This document shows positions 44,006 to 52,756 of a DNA stretch of 63,170 bases, in pieces (position 1 is the stretch's first letter; each line of letters starts with the position of its first letter). Made by a program: the position numbers and the translations under genes. Under the pieces are notes generated by a model. That model was not told the origin of the DNA. It saw only the letters and a program-made list of their open reading frames with translations, and ran no database searches. The stretch is from Lewinellaceae bacterium (GTDB taxonomy: Bacteria > Bacteroidota > Bacteroidia > Chitinophagales > Saprospiraceae): the NCBI GenBank assembly GCA_020636445.1, contig JACJXV010000022.1:1-63170 (forward strand), written 5' to 3'.

Positions 44006-44082
44006 TTTGCCGGAGGACAATCTAATTACTTCGGCTTTTTCCGTAAGTTAGCAGGGCTTTTGCCACTACTCAAACACCCTTT

Positions 44083-45039
44083 ATGACGAATAGCCTCAAA
44101 CCCACCCTGATTGCGATCGGTATAGCCACTCTTTACGCCTTGGTCCTGCGGATATTCTTTGGGATTGATGACTGGGCAGAGCTTTTCTCCGTCATGTCCA
44201 TGAGTTTCCTGGCGTGCCTGCCTTTCATTGTTGGTTTACTAACAGTTTACCTCTCTGATATTTCCCGCGCCAAAGTAATTACCTACCGCATTTTTGTACC
44301 CTGGATTCCCATTTTTTTGTTCCTATGCATCACTTTAGCCCTGGCATGGGAAGGGTGGGCCTGCTGGCTGATGGTTTTGCCGCTGTTTTTGATTACCGCT
44401 TCCCTTGGCGGACTGCTGGGAGGATATCTAAAAGTACGGCAGCATGGGAACCGCCTGCAGCTTTCCGTGCTGATGCTACTTCCCATGCTCCTTGCTCCGC
44501 TAGAAAACAAGATAGGTGCCATTCCTGGCACTTACGAGGCCAAGACTTATATTGACATTGATGCTCCCGCTGAAAAAATCTGGGATCTGGTAACCCGGGT
44601 GCAAGAAATCCCGGAAGAAGCTGATCAGGGATATCTGACCCGGTTCCTGGGTTTTCCCCGGCCGGTTAAAGCGGAACTTAACTATGAAGGTGTTGGTGGA
44701 TACCGGGAAGCCATTTTTACCAATGGCCTCGTTTTCCACGAGACCGTCACCGCCTACCAGGATAACCAGAAAATGGAGTTTACCATTAAGGCCTACCCGC
44801 ACGAAATTCCCTCAACGACCCTCGACGAGCATGTAGTCATTGGGGGAAACTATTTCGACGTACTTACGGGCACCTACTTTTTGGAACCCCTCGCGAATGG
44901 GAAACACCGCCTCCATCTGTCAAGCCGGTTTAAGGTCAATACTACCTTCAACTTTTATGCGGGCTGGTGGGCACGGTGGATCATGCTGGATATCCAGAAC
45001 AACATCCTGCAAGTTGAAAAAAAGCGGGCGGAAAGGTAA
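44083..45039 (+). CDS. Membrane protein with C-terminal SRPBCC domain
   Basis: 318 residues. Four membrane helices lie in the first 145 residues (LIAIGIATLYALVLRIFF; FLACLPFIVGLLTVYL; FVPWIPIFLFLCITLALAW; LMVLPLFLITASLGGLLGG). A soluble domain of START/SRPBCC type follows: TYIDIDAPAEKIWDLVTRVQEIP, FHETVTAYQDNQKMEFTIKA, LHLSSRFKVNTTFNFYAGWW. SRPBCC domains bind hydrophobic ligands. No function can be given. It ends one base before the convergent dioxygenase gene. Confidence 0.7.
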   Translation: MTNSLKPTLIAIGIATLYALVLRIFFGIDDWAELFSVMSMSFLACLPFIVGLLTVYLSDISRAKVITYRIFVPWIPIFLFLCITLALAWEGWACWLMVLPLFLITASLGGLLGGYLKVRQHGNRLQLSVLMLLPMLLAPLENKIGAIPGTYEAKTYIDIDAPAEKIWDLVTRVQEIPEEADQGYLTRFLGFPRPVKAELNYEGVGGYREAIFTNGLVFHETVTAYQDNQKMEFTIKAYPHEIPSTTLDEHVVIGGNYFDVLTGTYFLEPLANGKHRLHLSSRFKVNTTFNFYAGWWARWIMLDIQNNILQVEKKRAER

Positions 45040-45040
45040 C

Positions 45041-45868
45041 CTATCCCACCTGTACCGAGGTCATCGTAATAGAGCCCCCAACGGCCTCATCATTGAAGAA
45101 GGTGATTGGTTCATCCGATTCCACCAGGCCGAGAATATACAGTAAGGGCAGGTAATGATCAGGGGTAGGAATGGCCAACCGACCGGCCTCCCCTAACTGT
45201 CTGTAATCAATCAGCGGGGTATGGTCACCGGTTTCAATCAACGCCTTGATCCGGGCATCAACCTCCAGCGCCCAGTCGTAACCAAAGGCTGGTTTATCCA
45301 GCTTATCCCAGGCGACCATTCGCAGGTTGTGCACGATATTACCGCTCCCCAGAATCAGGACTCCCCGCCGGCGTAAGGCGCTGAGTTGGCGAGCCAGTTC
45401 GTAATGATAGCGTGGTTCGCGATAGTAATCCAGGCTCAACTGTATTACGGGGATGTCCGCCTTAGGAAACATTTGCCGAATGACACTCCAGGCACCATGG
45501 TCAAGCCCCCATTCATGGTCGAGCCCAACCGTGGCGGGAGCCAGCAATTCAGCAGTAGCTGCAGCCAGCACTGGTTCGCCAGGCGCCGGATATTGCACCT
45601 GATACAAGGCCTCCGGAAAACCTCCAAAATCGTGAATGGTTGGCGGAACCTCCATAGCGGTAACCTGCGTGCCACGCGTCAACCAATGTGCAGAAACGCA
45701 AAGCACGGCCTTCGGCTGAGGCAATTGCTGCCCTAATGCTGCCCATTGCCGGCTAAAGACATTATCGGCTATGCCGTTCATAGGTGAGCCGTGCCCCATA
45801 AAAAAAAGGGGCATCTGATCTGAACTCTCCGGGCTGGTCAGCCAATGATTGAGAATCTGTTTGGGCAT
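45041..45868 (-). CDS. ygiD: 4,5-DOPA dioxygenase extradiol-like (YgiD)
   Basis: 275 residues of the class III extradiol dioxygenase (LigB) fold. MPLFFMGHGSPMNGI near residue 20, CVSAHWLTRG, GLDHGAWSVIRQMFPKADIPVIQLSLD and ILGSGNIVHNLR carry the metal-binding histidines and the family pattern. YgiD opens the ring of DOPA in vitro and is zinc- or iron-dependent; the natural substrate in bacteria is uncertain. The length is standard. The N-terminal 18 residues may be excluded if the ATG at Met19 is used. Confidence 0.88.
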   Translation of the reverse strand: MPKQILNHWLTSPESSDQMPLFFMGHGSPMNGIADNVFSRQWAALGQQLPQPKAVLCVSAHWLTRGTQVTAMEVPPTIHDFGGFPEALYQVQYPAPGEPVLAAATAELLAPATVGLDHEWGLDHGAWSVIRQMFPKADIPVIQLSLDYYREPRYHYELARQLSALRRRGVLILGSGNIVHNLRMVAWDKLDKPAFGYDWALEVDARIKALIETGDHTPLIDYRQLGEAGRLAIPTPDHYLPLLYILGLVESDEPITFFNDEAVGGSITMTSVQVG

Positions 45869-45938
45869 GGAAACCTATTTGGGATAGAACATTCGGAATA
45901 GGGAACCGGTTGATTTGGACGCGACGCATCCTGAAGGG

Positions 45939-45960
45939 AGGACGCGATGCATAGTGTCCC
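45939..45960. repeat. Degenerate RAYT-associated palindrome, internal copy
   Basis: AGGACGCGATGCATAGTGTC plus CC differs at three places from the core of the perfect palindrome at 46171-46198. It sits at the same place in the transposase remnant as the palindrome at 1094-1129 does in the other RAYT gene. A further half copy (GGACGCGACGCATC) precedes it at 45917. Confidence 0.6.
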
Positions 45961-46174
45961 AACGAATAGATTTGGGCCCCAATCCAAAAACCTGGCATCT
46001 ATTATTCGGGGATTCAAATCGGCGGTTACCACCCAGGCCCGGCGCATCAATCCTAATTTCGCCTGGCAACCATTATTTTATGAACATATCATCCGAAATG
46101 AAGAATCATTCCATAGGATGTCCCGATACATCATTGAAAATCCAGCCAATTGGCACCAATCAAAACCACCGTAG
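45947..46174 (+). pseudogene. RAYT transposase remnant, C-terminal half
   Basis: 75 codons match the second half of the transposase at 820-1352: ASIIRGFKSAVTTQARRINPNFAWQPLFYEHIIRNEESFHRMSRY then IIENPANW, containing the conserved tyrosine of the Y-I-x-x-N-P block. The N-terminal half with the HUH motif is gone; upstream there is only the palindrome and a stop at 45932. The stop codon TAG falls inside the palindrome at 46171-46198. It is dead as a transposase. Confidence 0.85.
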
Positions 46175-46198
46175 GGACACGATGCATCGTGTCCCTAC
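46171..46198. repeat. 28-bp perfect palindrome at the end of the RAYT remnant
   Basis: GTAGGGACACGATG followed directly by its exact reverse complement. With 1094-1129 it defines the shared pattern GTAGGG-W-C-R-CGAT around a variable centre. It could also act as a transcription barrier upstream of the methyltransferase gene. Confidence 0.85.
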
Positions 46199-46261
46199 AT
46201 GGGGGATGCCCAAATGGATACCTTTGACCCACACACCGGTTGATCGTTTCCCATAAACCCC

Positions 46262-46269
46262 TATATTCG
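46262..46269 (+). promoter_or_regulatory. Probable -7 promoter element of the methyltransferase gene
   Basis: TATATTCG is one base away from the TAnnTTTG box of Bacteroidota and lies 19 bases before the GTG at 46288. It argues that translation starts there rather than at the upstream in-frame TTG at 46240. Confidence 0.4.
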
Positions 46270-46287
46270 CCAAAATTTTGTATTTCG

Positions 46288-46935
46288 GTGGAGCTACCTT
46301 ACGCATACAACCTGCATCAACGCCAATTCGGGACCTTGCCCCTGCAGTTGGCGATCCCCAGCGATCCGGATGGTATTACCGAATCTTTCTTTGCCCGCCC
46401 GGGTGATGATCCGGCAATTGTCGATGAACGCATGCCCTACTGGGCGCATCTGTGGCCGTCAGCGGAAGCCTTGGCTACTTTTTTGACAACCGCCCCCCTC
46501 ATCCAGCCGGGTATGTCAGTCCTGGAGATAGGATGCGGACTAGGTATTCCCGGTATTATCACCGGATTACGGGGTGCCCGGGTTACCCTTACCGACTATG
46601 ACCCGGAAGCACTGGCTTTTGCCGCCGCAAACTGGCAGCTTAACCTGCCTGATGTATCAGTCAATTGCCAGGTACTCGACTGGCGGGAACCCAACCCCGC
46701 CCTCGCCGCCGACCTGGTTATAGCAGCGGATGTGGCCTACGAACGCCGTTCTTTCCAACCCCTCATGGCTGCCCTCGATCAACTCACCCGTCCAGGTGGT
46801 AAAGTCATCATCAGCGAACCCAACCGCTCCGTAGCCACTGATTTTCGCATGCGCTTGCAGGAGGTTGGCTTTCAACACGCAGCGACAATCACCAGCGGCA
46901 CCCCACCCACCGGATGCCTGATTTTCATGCGATAA
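46288..46935 (+). CDS. Class I SAM-dependent methyltransferase (METTL21/Nnt1-like)
   Basis: About 215 residues from a GTG (VELPYAYNLHQRQFG). YWAHLWPSAEALATFL precedes the SAM-binding motif I VLEIGCGLGIPGIITGLRGARVTLTDYDPEAL; AADLVIAADVAYE and PGGKVIISEPNR follow. This order matches the family of protein-lysine methyltransferases related to METTL21 and yeast Nnt1. The target is unknown. The D-V-A-Y-E in place of D-x-x-Y is consistent with that group. The start choice rests on the promoter-like box and the lack of an ATG. Confidence 0.78.
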   Translation: MELPYAYNLHQRQFGTLPLQLAIPSDPDGITESFFARPGDDPAIVDERMPYWAHLWPSAEALATFLTTAPLIQPGMSVLEIGCGLGIPGIITGLRGARVTLTDYDPEALAFAAANWQLNLPDVSVNCQVLDWREPNPALAADLVIAADVAYERRSFQPLMAALDQLTRPGGKVIISEPNRSVATDFRMRLQEVGFQHAATITSGTPPTGCLIFMR

Positions 46936-47034
46936 CTTGCGTTTACCTAAGAAGGTGTTCCCGCAAACTTGAAGAGGATTTTGTACCTTAGATAGACCGG
47001 CAATTTATTGCCTCTCCTAACCAATCGGTCTGTT

Positions 47035-48360
47035 ATGTTGTACCAACCTGCCATCGAAACGATGCCCCTCCCGAAGTTGCGCAACCTGCAAGATGAGCGA
47101 CTCCGCCAATTAGTTACCTACTGCTACGAACGAATACCCTTTTATCGCCACCAGCTTGATATGGCGGGGATCAACCCTGAGCGGATTCGCGGCATTGCCG
47201 ACTTGCACCTCTTACCTTTCACGAAAAAACAAGACCTCCGCGACCAATACCCCTTCGGATTATTTGCAATCCCACGGGAGGAAGTCATCCGGATTCATGC
47301 CTCCAGCGGCACCACCGGAAAACCTACCGTTGTGGGGTATTCCCGCAATGATTTGGAGCTTTTCAGCGAAGTGGTCGCCAGATCACTGGTTGCCGCCGGC
47401 TGCCGCCCGGGGATGATGCTCCAGAATGCCTATGGCTATGGCTTATTTACGGGTGGCCTGGGCATTCATTACGGTGCTGAAAAGTTAGGTATGACCGTGG
47501 TACCCGTAAGCGGCGGACTTACCGAGCGGCAATTGCTACTGCTTCAAGACTTCCGCCCCGATGCCATCAGTTGTACCCCCTCCTACGCACAAACCCTTGC
47601 TGGCGAAGTGCAGCAACGAGGCATTCAAGGGCTCAATCTAAAAATTGGTATCCTGGGTGCCGAACCCTGGACGGAAGCCATTCGGGCGGATGTAGAAGCC
47701 GGACTGGGCATTGATGCCGTCAATATTTACGGATTAAGCGAAATTATTGGCCCGGGAGTAAGTAATGAAGATTTTGAGGAAAAAGGAACCGGCAGTTACG
47801 TTTGGGAAGACCATTTTTTCCCGGAGATCGTCGACAGCGACACAGGTGAACCCCTGCCTCTCGGCCAGGAAGGAGTTCTTGTTTTTACCACGCTCACCAA
47901 GGAAGCAATGCCCCTGCTGCGCTACTGGACCAATGATATCACGAGCCTGACGTATGACTATTCACAGAAAAGAACTCATGTTAAAATGGCTCCTATTCGC
48001 GGGCGGGCCGACGATATGCTGATCATTCGCGGTGTAAACCTTTTCCAGACCCAAATTGAAGAAATCATCAATCAAGTCGACCACCTATCGGCTCACTACC
48101 AGCTGATTGTCCGCCGGGAAAAAACCCTGGATGAAGTAGAACTACGCATCGAAATTACGCCTGAGAGCAGTCGCGAATTGGGTGGACTCGAAGCAGGTGA
48201 CCTCGTTCATCACCCAACACTACGACGAGCGCACGCAGAACTGAACCGCCTGATTAAAGAACTAATAGGACTTAGCATCCGGATTACCCTCTGCGAACCC
48301 GGCGATATCCCGCGCAGCGAGGGCGGTAAGCTCTCCCGGGTGCGCGATGAACGCACATAG
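47035..48360 (+). CDS. paaK: Phenylacetate-CoA ligase
   Basis: 441 residues of the adenylate-forming family. YCYERIPFYRHQLDMAGI at the front, HASSGTTGKPTVVGYS (AMP-binding P-loop), NAYGYGLFTGGLGIHYGAEKLG, YGLSEIIGPGVSNE and GRADDMLIIRGVNLFQTQIE are all PaaK signatures. The C-terminal domain carries the catalytic lysine region SEGGKLSRV. It activates phenylacetate to phenylacetyl-CoA with ATP, the step before the epoxidase. The start MLYQPAIETM at 47035 fits the family better than an ORF start 27 bases upstream. paaD and paaG lie about 9-10 kb away on the same strand. Confidence 0.92.
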   Translation: MLYQPAIETMPLPKLRNLQDERLRQLVTYCYERIPFYRHQLDMAGINPERIRGIADLHLLPFTKKQDLRDQYPFGLFAIPREEVIRIHASSGTTGKPTVVGYSRNDLELFSEVVARSLVAAGCRPGMMLQNAYGYGLFTGGLGIHYGAEKLGMTVVPVSGGLTERQLLLLQDFRPDAISCTPSYAQTLAGEVQQRGIQGLNLKIGILGAEPWTEAIRADVEAGLGIDAVNIYGLSEIIGPGVSNEDFEEKGTGSYVWEDHFFPEIVDSDTGEPLPLGQEGVLVFTTLTKEAMPLLRYWTNDITSLTYDYSQKRTHVKMAPIRGRADDMLIIRGVNLFQTQIEEIINQVDHLSAHYQLIVRREKTLDEVELRIEITPESSRELGGLEAGDLVHHPTLRRAHAELNRLIKELIGLSIRITLCEPGDIPRSEGGKLSRVRDERT

Positions 48361-48525
48361 GCTGCATCACACAGACCGGGAGACCACCCTATCCGAAGGC
48401 ATCCTGATTATGCCTCCTTGATTTCTATTTAGCATTGTGATATCAGTTACCAGCCCTCCCAAAGAAGAATCCTTATTTTCGTGCGCTATACATACGTTTT
48501 TTTCGCTTGAATAACTTACGCTCCG

Positions 48526-49260
48526 ATGACACTGCTCCTCACGCCCTTAAAAGCTTGCTGTAAAAAGCTTCCGATTCTCCCGCTGGCAGGGATAGTCTTT
48601 TTCTACCTGGCAACTGCTACCTCCCTGGCAGCGCAACCTGCCGACCTGGGTAACTGGTACATTTACTTTGGCAACAAACAGCTTAATCAGCGCTGGAATT
48701 GGTGGCACGAAATCCAATACCGCAATTACAATGCTATTGGTGATCTGGAGCAACTGTTAATCCGCACCGGGATTGGTTATGATCTTACCCCTGGTAACAA
48801 TAACCTGTTGTTAGGCTACGGTTTTGTTCGCACAGAACCTTACATCGCGGGAACCGATGAGAAACGTCTGGTAAATGAACACCGGCTTTATCAGCAATTC
48901 ATGAGCAAACAAGCACTGGGGAGGGGCGCGCTTACACACCGGCTAAGAGTAGAAGAACGCTGGGTCGAAGGTGATTTCCGCTGGCGTTTCCGCAGTTTTC
49001 TTTCGCTAAATTACCCCCTAACCAAGCCGAAACTGGAACCCAAAGCCCTCTACCTCTCCATCTACAATGAAATTTTTCTGAATACCCGGGTAACCGTGTT
49101 CGATCGCAACCGCTTATATGGGGCCCTGGGATATATTTTTAGCAAAAACCTGAAGGTAGAGACTGGCCTGATGTCGCAGATTACAGAACGAAGTACGCGT
49201 CCGCAGTGGCAAATAGTTGTCTTCAACACCTTGCCAGCCCACAACAAAAGTGCGGAATAA
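48526..49260 (+). CDS. DUF2490 outer-membrane protein
   Basis: 244 residues. The signal segment (LAGIVFFYLATATSLAAQ) is followed by LGNWYIYFGNKQLNQRWNWWHEIQYRNYNAIGDLEQLLIRTGIGYD, the DUF2490 opening, and strands ending IVVFNTLP. The alternating pattern predicts a beta-barrel of about ten strands in the outer membrane. Function is unknown. Bases 48361-48525 before it contain a short hairpin (AGGCAT/ATGCCT) and no gene. Confidence 0.85.
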   Translation: MTLLLTPLKACCKKLPILPLAGIVFFYLATATSLAAQPADLGNWYIYFGNKQLNQRWNWWHEIQYRNYNAIGDLEQLLIRTGIGYDLTPGNNNLLLGYGFVRTEPYIAGTDEKRLVNEHRLYQQFMSKQALGRGALTHRLRVEERWVEGDFRWRFRSFLSLNYPLTKPKLEPKALYLSIYNEIFLNTRVTVFDRNRLYGALGYIFSKNLKVETGLMSQITERSTRPQWQIVVFNTLPAHNKSAE

Positions 49261-49284
49261 AGTACCTGTTAAGGAAATGCAATA

Positions 49285-50907
49285 CTACCCTACCAGTGCC
49301 TGACGCTGCTCCTTGATACGGTCGGTAACCAGGTAATCCTCAAAGGATAACAAGCTATCGATGATACCCTTGGGGGTGATTTCGATGATGCGGTTGGCTA
49401 CTGTCTGCATGAGTTGGTGGTCATGAGAGGTGAAAATCATATTCCCCTTGCATTCCACCATGGCATTGTTGAGGGCCGTAATCGATTCCAGGTCGAGGTG
49501 ATTGGTCGGTTCATCGAGCAACAGAAAATTGGGATGCTGCAGCATGATTTTGGAAAGCATACACCGCACCTTTTCCCCACCGGATAGCACACTCGATTTC
49601 TTAAAGACTTCTTCTCCGGAGAAGAGCATCCGGCCCAAAAATCCCCGAATGAACTGCTCATCTTTATTCTCTGAGTACTCCCGCAGCCAATTGATCAGGT
49701 CGAGGTCTTTATCATCAGAGAAATACGACTTGTTTTCATTGGGCAGATAGCCCACCGTAATCGTCTGCCCAAATTCGATCGTACCTCCATCTGGTTGATC
49801 GACCCCCGCCAGGACATTGAAAAGGGCCGTCAGCGCCGATGTCTCTCTGCCTACCAGAGCAATTTTATCGCCAGCATTCATCGTAAAGCTGACATTCGAA
49901 AAATAATAACGCCCATCCGGAGCCCGCTTGCTGAGATTGTCTACCCGCAGGATCTGATCGCCGGGTTCGCGTTCCGCCTTGAAGTGGATGAAGGGATATT
50001 TGCGGCTGGAGGGCTGAATTTCCTCCAGGTCTAATTTTTCCAGTGCTTTTTTCCGACTGGTTGCCTGCCGCGATTTAGAAGCGTTCGCACTGAATCGCTG
50101 GATAAATTCCATCAATTCCTGGCGGCGCTGTTCATTCTTTTTGTTCTTATTGGCCAACTGACGCGCCATTAACTGGCTTGTTTCATACCAAAAGGTATAG
50201 TTCCCCGTAGTGATCCGAATCTTCTGGTAATCAATGTCGACGATATGCGTACACACCATGTCCAGAAAGTACCGGTCGTGAGAGACCACAATCACCGTAT
50301 TCTTGAAGTCAGCCAAAAAATCGGAAAGCCAGGTTACCGTTAGCGCATCAAGGTCGTTGGTAGGTTCATCGAGTAGCAGGATATCAGGTTCCCCAAAAAG
50401 GGCCTGAGCCAGTAACACCTTCACTTTTTCCGAACCACTGAGCTCTTTGAGTTGCTTGTAGTGAAGATCCTCCTTGATACCCATATTGGAAAGCAGTTCC
50501 GCAGCATCACTCTCGGCCATCCAGCCACCCATTTCCCCGAAGGTGTTTTCCAAATGCGCGGCCCGCAGGCTATCCTCTTCCGTAGCATCCGGATTCATGT
50601 AGATAGCCTCCTTTTCCCGCATAATGCGGTACATCTCCTGGTGGCCCATGATCACGGTATTCAGTACCAGTTCTTCCGCGAATTGAAAGTGATCCTGCTT
50701 CAAGACCGCCATCCGGTTGCCTGGCTCCAGCGTCACGCTGCCCCGGTTGGGCGCAATTTCCCCGGATAAGATTTTAACGAAGGTTGATTTCCCTGCGCCA
50801 TTGGCACCGATAACCCCATAACAGTTACCGCGCGTAAAACTTACATTTACCTCGTCAAACAAAATGCGCTTGCCATATTGCAATCCAATGTCATTGGTCT
50901 TTAGCAT
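49285..50907 (-). CDS. ABC-F family ATPase (YbiT-like)
   Basis: 540 residues with two ABC domains and no membrane part. Domain 1 has Walker A GANGAGKST, LSGSEKVKVLLAQALF and LLLDEPTNDLD. Domain 2 has LSGGEKVRCMLSKIML and LLLDEPTNHLD, but its Walker A reads LVGRETSALTALF, lacking the usual lysine. That change is common in Bacteroidota YbiT-type members. ABC-F proteins act on the ribosome to relieve stalling. The linker between domains (FIQRFSANASKSRQATSRKKAL) is the P-site tRNA-interaction motif. The ATG at 50907 is the family start. Confidence 0.9.
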   Translation of the reverse strand: MLKTNDIGLQYGKRILFDEVNVSFTRGNCYGVIGANGAGKSTFVKILSGEIAPNRGSVTLEPGNRMAVLKQDHFQFAEELVLNTVIMGHQEMYRIMREKEAIYMNPDATEEDSLRAAHLENTFGEMGGWMAESDAAELLSNMGIKEDLHYKQLKELSGSEKVKVLLAQALFGEPDILLLDEPTNDLDALTVTWLSDFLADFKNTVIVVSHDRYFLDMVCTHIVDIDYQKIRITTGNYTFWYETSQLMARQLANKNKKNEQRRQELMEFIQRFSANASKSRQATSRKKALEKLDLEEIQPSSRKYPFIHFKAEREPGDQILRVDNLSKRAPDGRYYFSNVSFTMNAGDKIALVGRETSALTALFNVLAGVDQPDGGTIEFGQTITVGYLPNENKSYFSDDKDLDLINWLREYSENKDEQFIRGFLGRMLFSGEEVFKKSSVLSGGEKVRCMLSKIMLQHPNFLLLDEPTNHLDLESITALNNAMVECKGNMIFTSHDHQLMQTVANRIIEITPKGIIDSLLSFEDYLVTDRIKEQRQALVG

Positions 50908-51070
50908 AGTATCTCTTTTATAAAGCCGAAAAGGGATGGCTCCCCCTGCCCGGAAAAGCCGCAAAGGTAGGGATAAATTATGGTATATGCTGGCAACAAA
51001 ATGGCGAACAAACCTAAAGCGGGTTAAACCCTGCGGGTATTTGGGTGTCTAAATCAGTAAAACCCGGTTC

Positions 51071-52381
51071 ATGCAAACACGTACACCTGACCTCATCCTG
51101 CTTTTGCTGCTTATTCTCCCGTTCACTTCCCAATCTCAGTCGCTTTATTTCCCACCCCTGATAGGGCAAACATGGGCGACTACCCCCCCGGAGGACCTGG
51201 GCTGGTGTACCAGCGCCATTCCCGACCTATACACTTTTCTGGAAGATCGCAATACCAAGGGCTTTCTGGTTCTGCAAGATGGGAAAATCGTCCTGGAGAA
51301 GTATTTTGACCAGTTTACGGCTGACAGCCTCTGGTACTGGGCCTCAGCCGGCAAAACCCTGACCAGCATGCTGGTAGGTATTGCCCAGGAAGAAGGCTTG
51401 CTAAAAATCAGCGACCCCACATCCAAGTACCTGGGAACCGGCTGGACCAGCCTGCCGCCGGAAAAAGAAGCCCTGATTACTATCCGCCATCAAATCACCA
51501 TGACCAGCGGGCTGGACGATAAAGCAAACGGTGCCGACTGTACTGACCCCAACTGCCTGCAATACTTGGCTGCCCCTGGTACGCGCTGGGCCTACCACAA
51601 CGCTCCTTACACGCTGCTCGACCAGGTGATCGTCAATGCCAGTGGGCAAACCTATAATGGGTATTTTGCTGCCAAAATCCGCAATAAAATAGGGATGAAC
51701 GGCCTTTGGCTCAAACTCGACTACAATAACGTCTACTTTAGCAACGCGCGCAGTATGGCCCGCTATGGGCTTTTACTTCTCAATAAAGGCGTGTGGAACA
51801 CTACGCCCATCCTTCGCGACACGGCCTACTTGCGGGCCATGACCCATTCCTCACAAGACCTTAATCCTGCCTACGGCTACCTCACCTGGCTGAATGGCCA
51901 AACCCGGTATATGCTTCCCGGTTTGCAGCTTGTACTCCCCGGTATGCTTACCCCCAGTGCTCCGGCGGATATGTATGCTGCGCTGGGAAAAAATGGCCAA
52001 ATCCTCTGTGTTGTTCCCAGCCAGCGCCTGGTGGTGGTTCGCATGGGCAATGCCCCCGATAATAGTCTGGTGCCAACTACCCTGGTTACCGATTTATGGA
52101 AAAAGCTTAGTGCCGTCATTTGTACGGCTACCTCAACCCCGGAGGTTAACCAGCGTTCCTTACCACGCGTTTATCCCAATCCGGCACGCGAAATTATCCA
52201 ACTGGAATTACCCTCTACAGCTGACCTTCAGTTGTGGCTGTTCGACCCCTTAGGCCGACCAGTGCGACAAGCGCAGGGAACCAATACGCTATCGGTAATT
52301 GGCCTCCCGGCAGGTCCTTACCTGCTTAACATCCGCCAGGGTGGACTGCAATGGATGCAACGGGTGATGGTGGTGGAGTGA
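51071..52381 (+). CDS. T9SS-secreted serine hydrolase (beta-lactamase/penicillin-binding-like)
   Basis: 436 residues with a signal peptide (MQTRTPDLILLLLLILPFTSQSQ). The class C beta-lactamase-like fold has the nucleophile motif SAGKT (SxxK) near residue 97, YHNAPY (YxN) near 177 and an ITMTSGLDD loop. The end VYPNPAREIIQLELP, LFDPLGRPVRQ and LPAGPYLLNI is a T9SS type A sorting domain, so it is exported. Such enzymes are often D-aminopeptidases or esterases rather than antibiotic-degrading. The motifs are intact. Confidence 0.87.
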   Translation: MQTRTPDLILLLLLILPFTSQSQSLYFPPLIGQTWATTPPEDLGWCTSAIPDLYTFLEDRNTKGFLVLQDGKIVLEKYFDQFTADSLWYWASAGKTLTSMLVGIAQEEGLLKISDPTSKYLGTGWTSLPPEKEALITIRHQITMTSGLDDKANGADCTDPNCLQYLAAPGTRWAYHNAPYTLLDQVIVNASGQTYNGYFAAKIRNKIGMNGLWLKLDYNNVYFSNARSMARYGLLLLNKGVWNTTPILRDTAYLRAMTHSSQDLNPAYGYLTWLNGQTRYMLPGLQLVLPGMLTPSAPADMYAALGKNGQILCVVPSQRLVVVRMGNAPDNSLVPTTLVTDLWKKLSAVICTATSTPEVNQRSLPRVYPNPAREIIQLELPSTADLQLWLFDPLGRPVRQAQGTNTLSVIGLPAGPYLLNIRQGGLQWMQRVMVVE

Positions 52382-52408
52382 GGCTGGTGGTAAATATCAA
52401 GGGAGGGT

Positions 52409-52756
52409 TTAGCTTTCGTTATCCATTATATCCAGTAACTGAATATTCAAATCATTTAGTTTCTCTTCTTTGGTGTTCCAGAGGAGTTCAGCATTTATCC
52501 TATAATAATCATGAACCAGGATATGTCTCATTCCCTCAATTTTCCGCCACTCAACTTGAGAATACCTTTCTTTTAAATCCGGCGATATTTGATAAGCTGC
52601 CTCGCCAATAATTTCGAAATTCTTTATTACTGCATATTGAGCCATTTCATTAACCAGAAAGGCCGCAAAATCCATATCCTCAGTGAATTTATCGATTTTT
52701 AGAATGGCGTCTATCATGTGCTGTATCCGTTCAATGTCAACTGACTTCCTTTTCAT
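52409..52756 (-). CDS. HepT-type toxin (HEPN RNase)
   Basis: 115 residues from MKRKSVDIERIQHMIDAIL. The HEPN/DUF86 fold has NFEIIGEAAYQISPDL and the active motif RHILVHDY (R-x4-H-x-Y) near residue 80, with a complete C-terminal helix (EEKLNDLNIQLLDIM). The tyrosine of the motif would be the AMPylation site used by the partner antitoxin. It overlaps that gene by 20 bases. An in-frame TTG lies further upstream. Unlike the copy at 15577 it is full length. Confidence 0.88.
   Translation of the reverse strand: MKRKSVDIERIQHMIDAILKIDKFTEDMDFAAFLVNEMAQYAVIKNFEIIGEAAYQISPDLKERYSQVEWRKIEGMRHILVHDYYRINAELLWNTKEEKLNDLNIQLLDIMDNES

Noticed and set aside
49806..49850. Missing Walker A lysine in the second domain of the ABC-F protein, considered as a broken enzyme
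   Set aside because: The same substitution is, to my knowledge, usual in this Bacteroidota subgroup, and the rest of the domain is intact, so it is not a defect.
51071..52381. Beta-lactamase-like protein considered as an antibiotic resistance gene
   Set aside because: The SxxK and YxN motifs belong to a broad serine hydrolase family, and the T9SS tail and overall sequence give no sign of true class C beta-lactamase activity.
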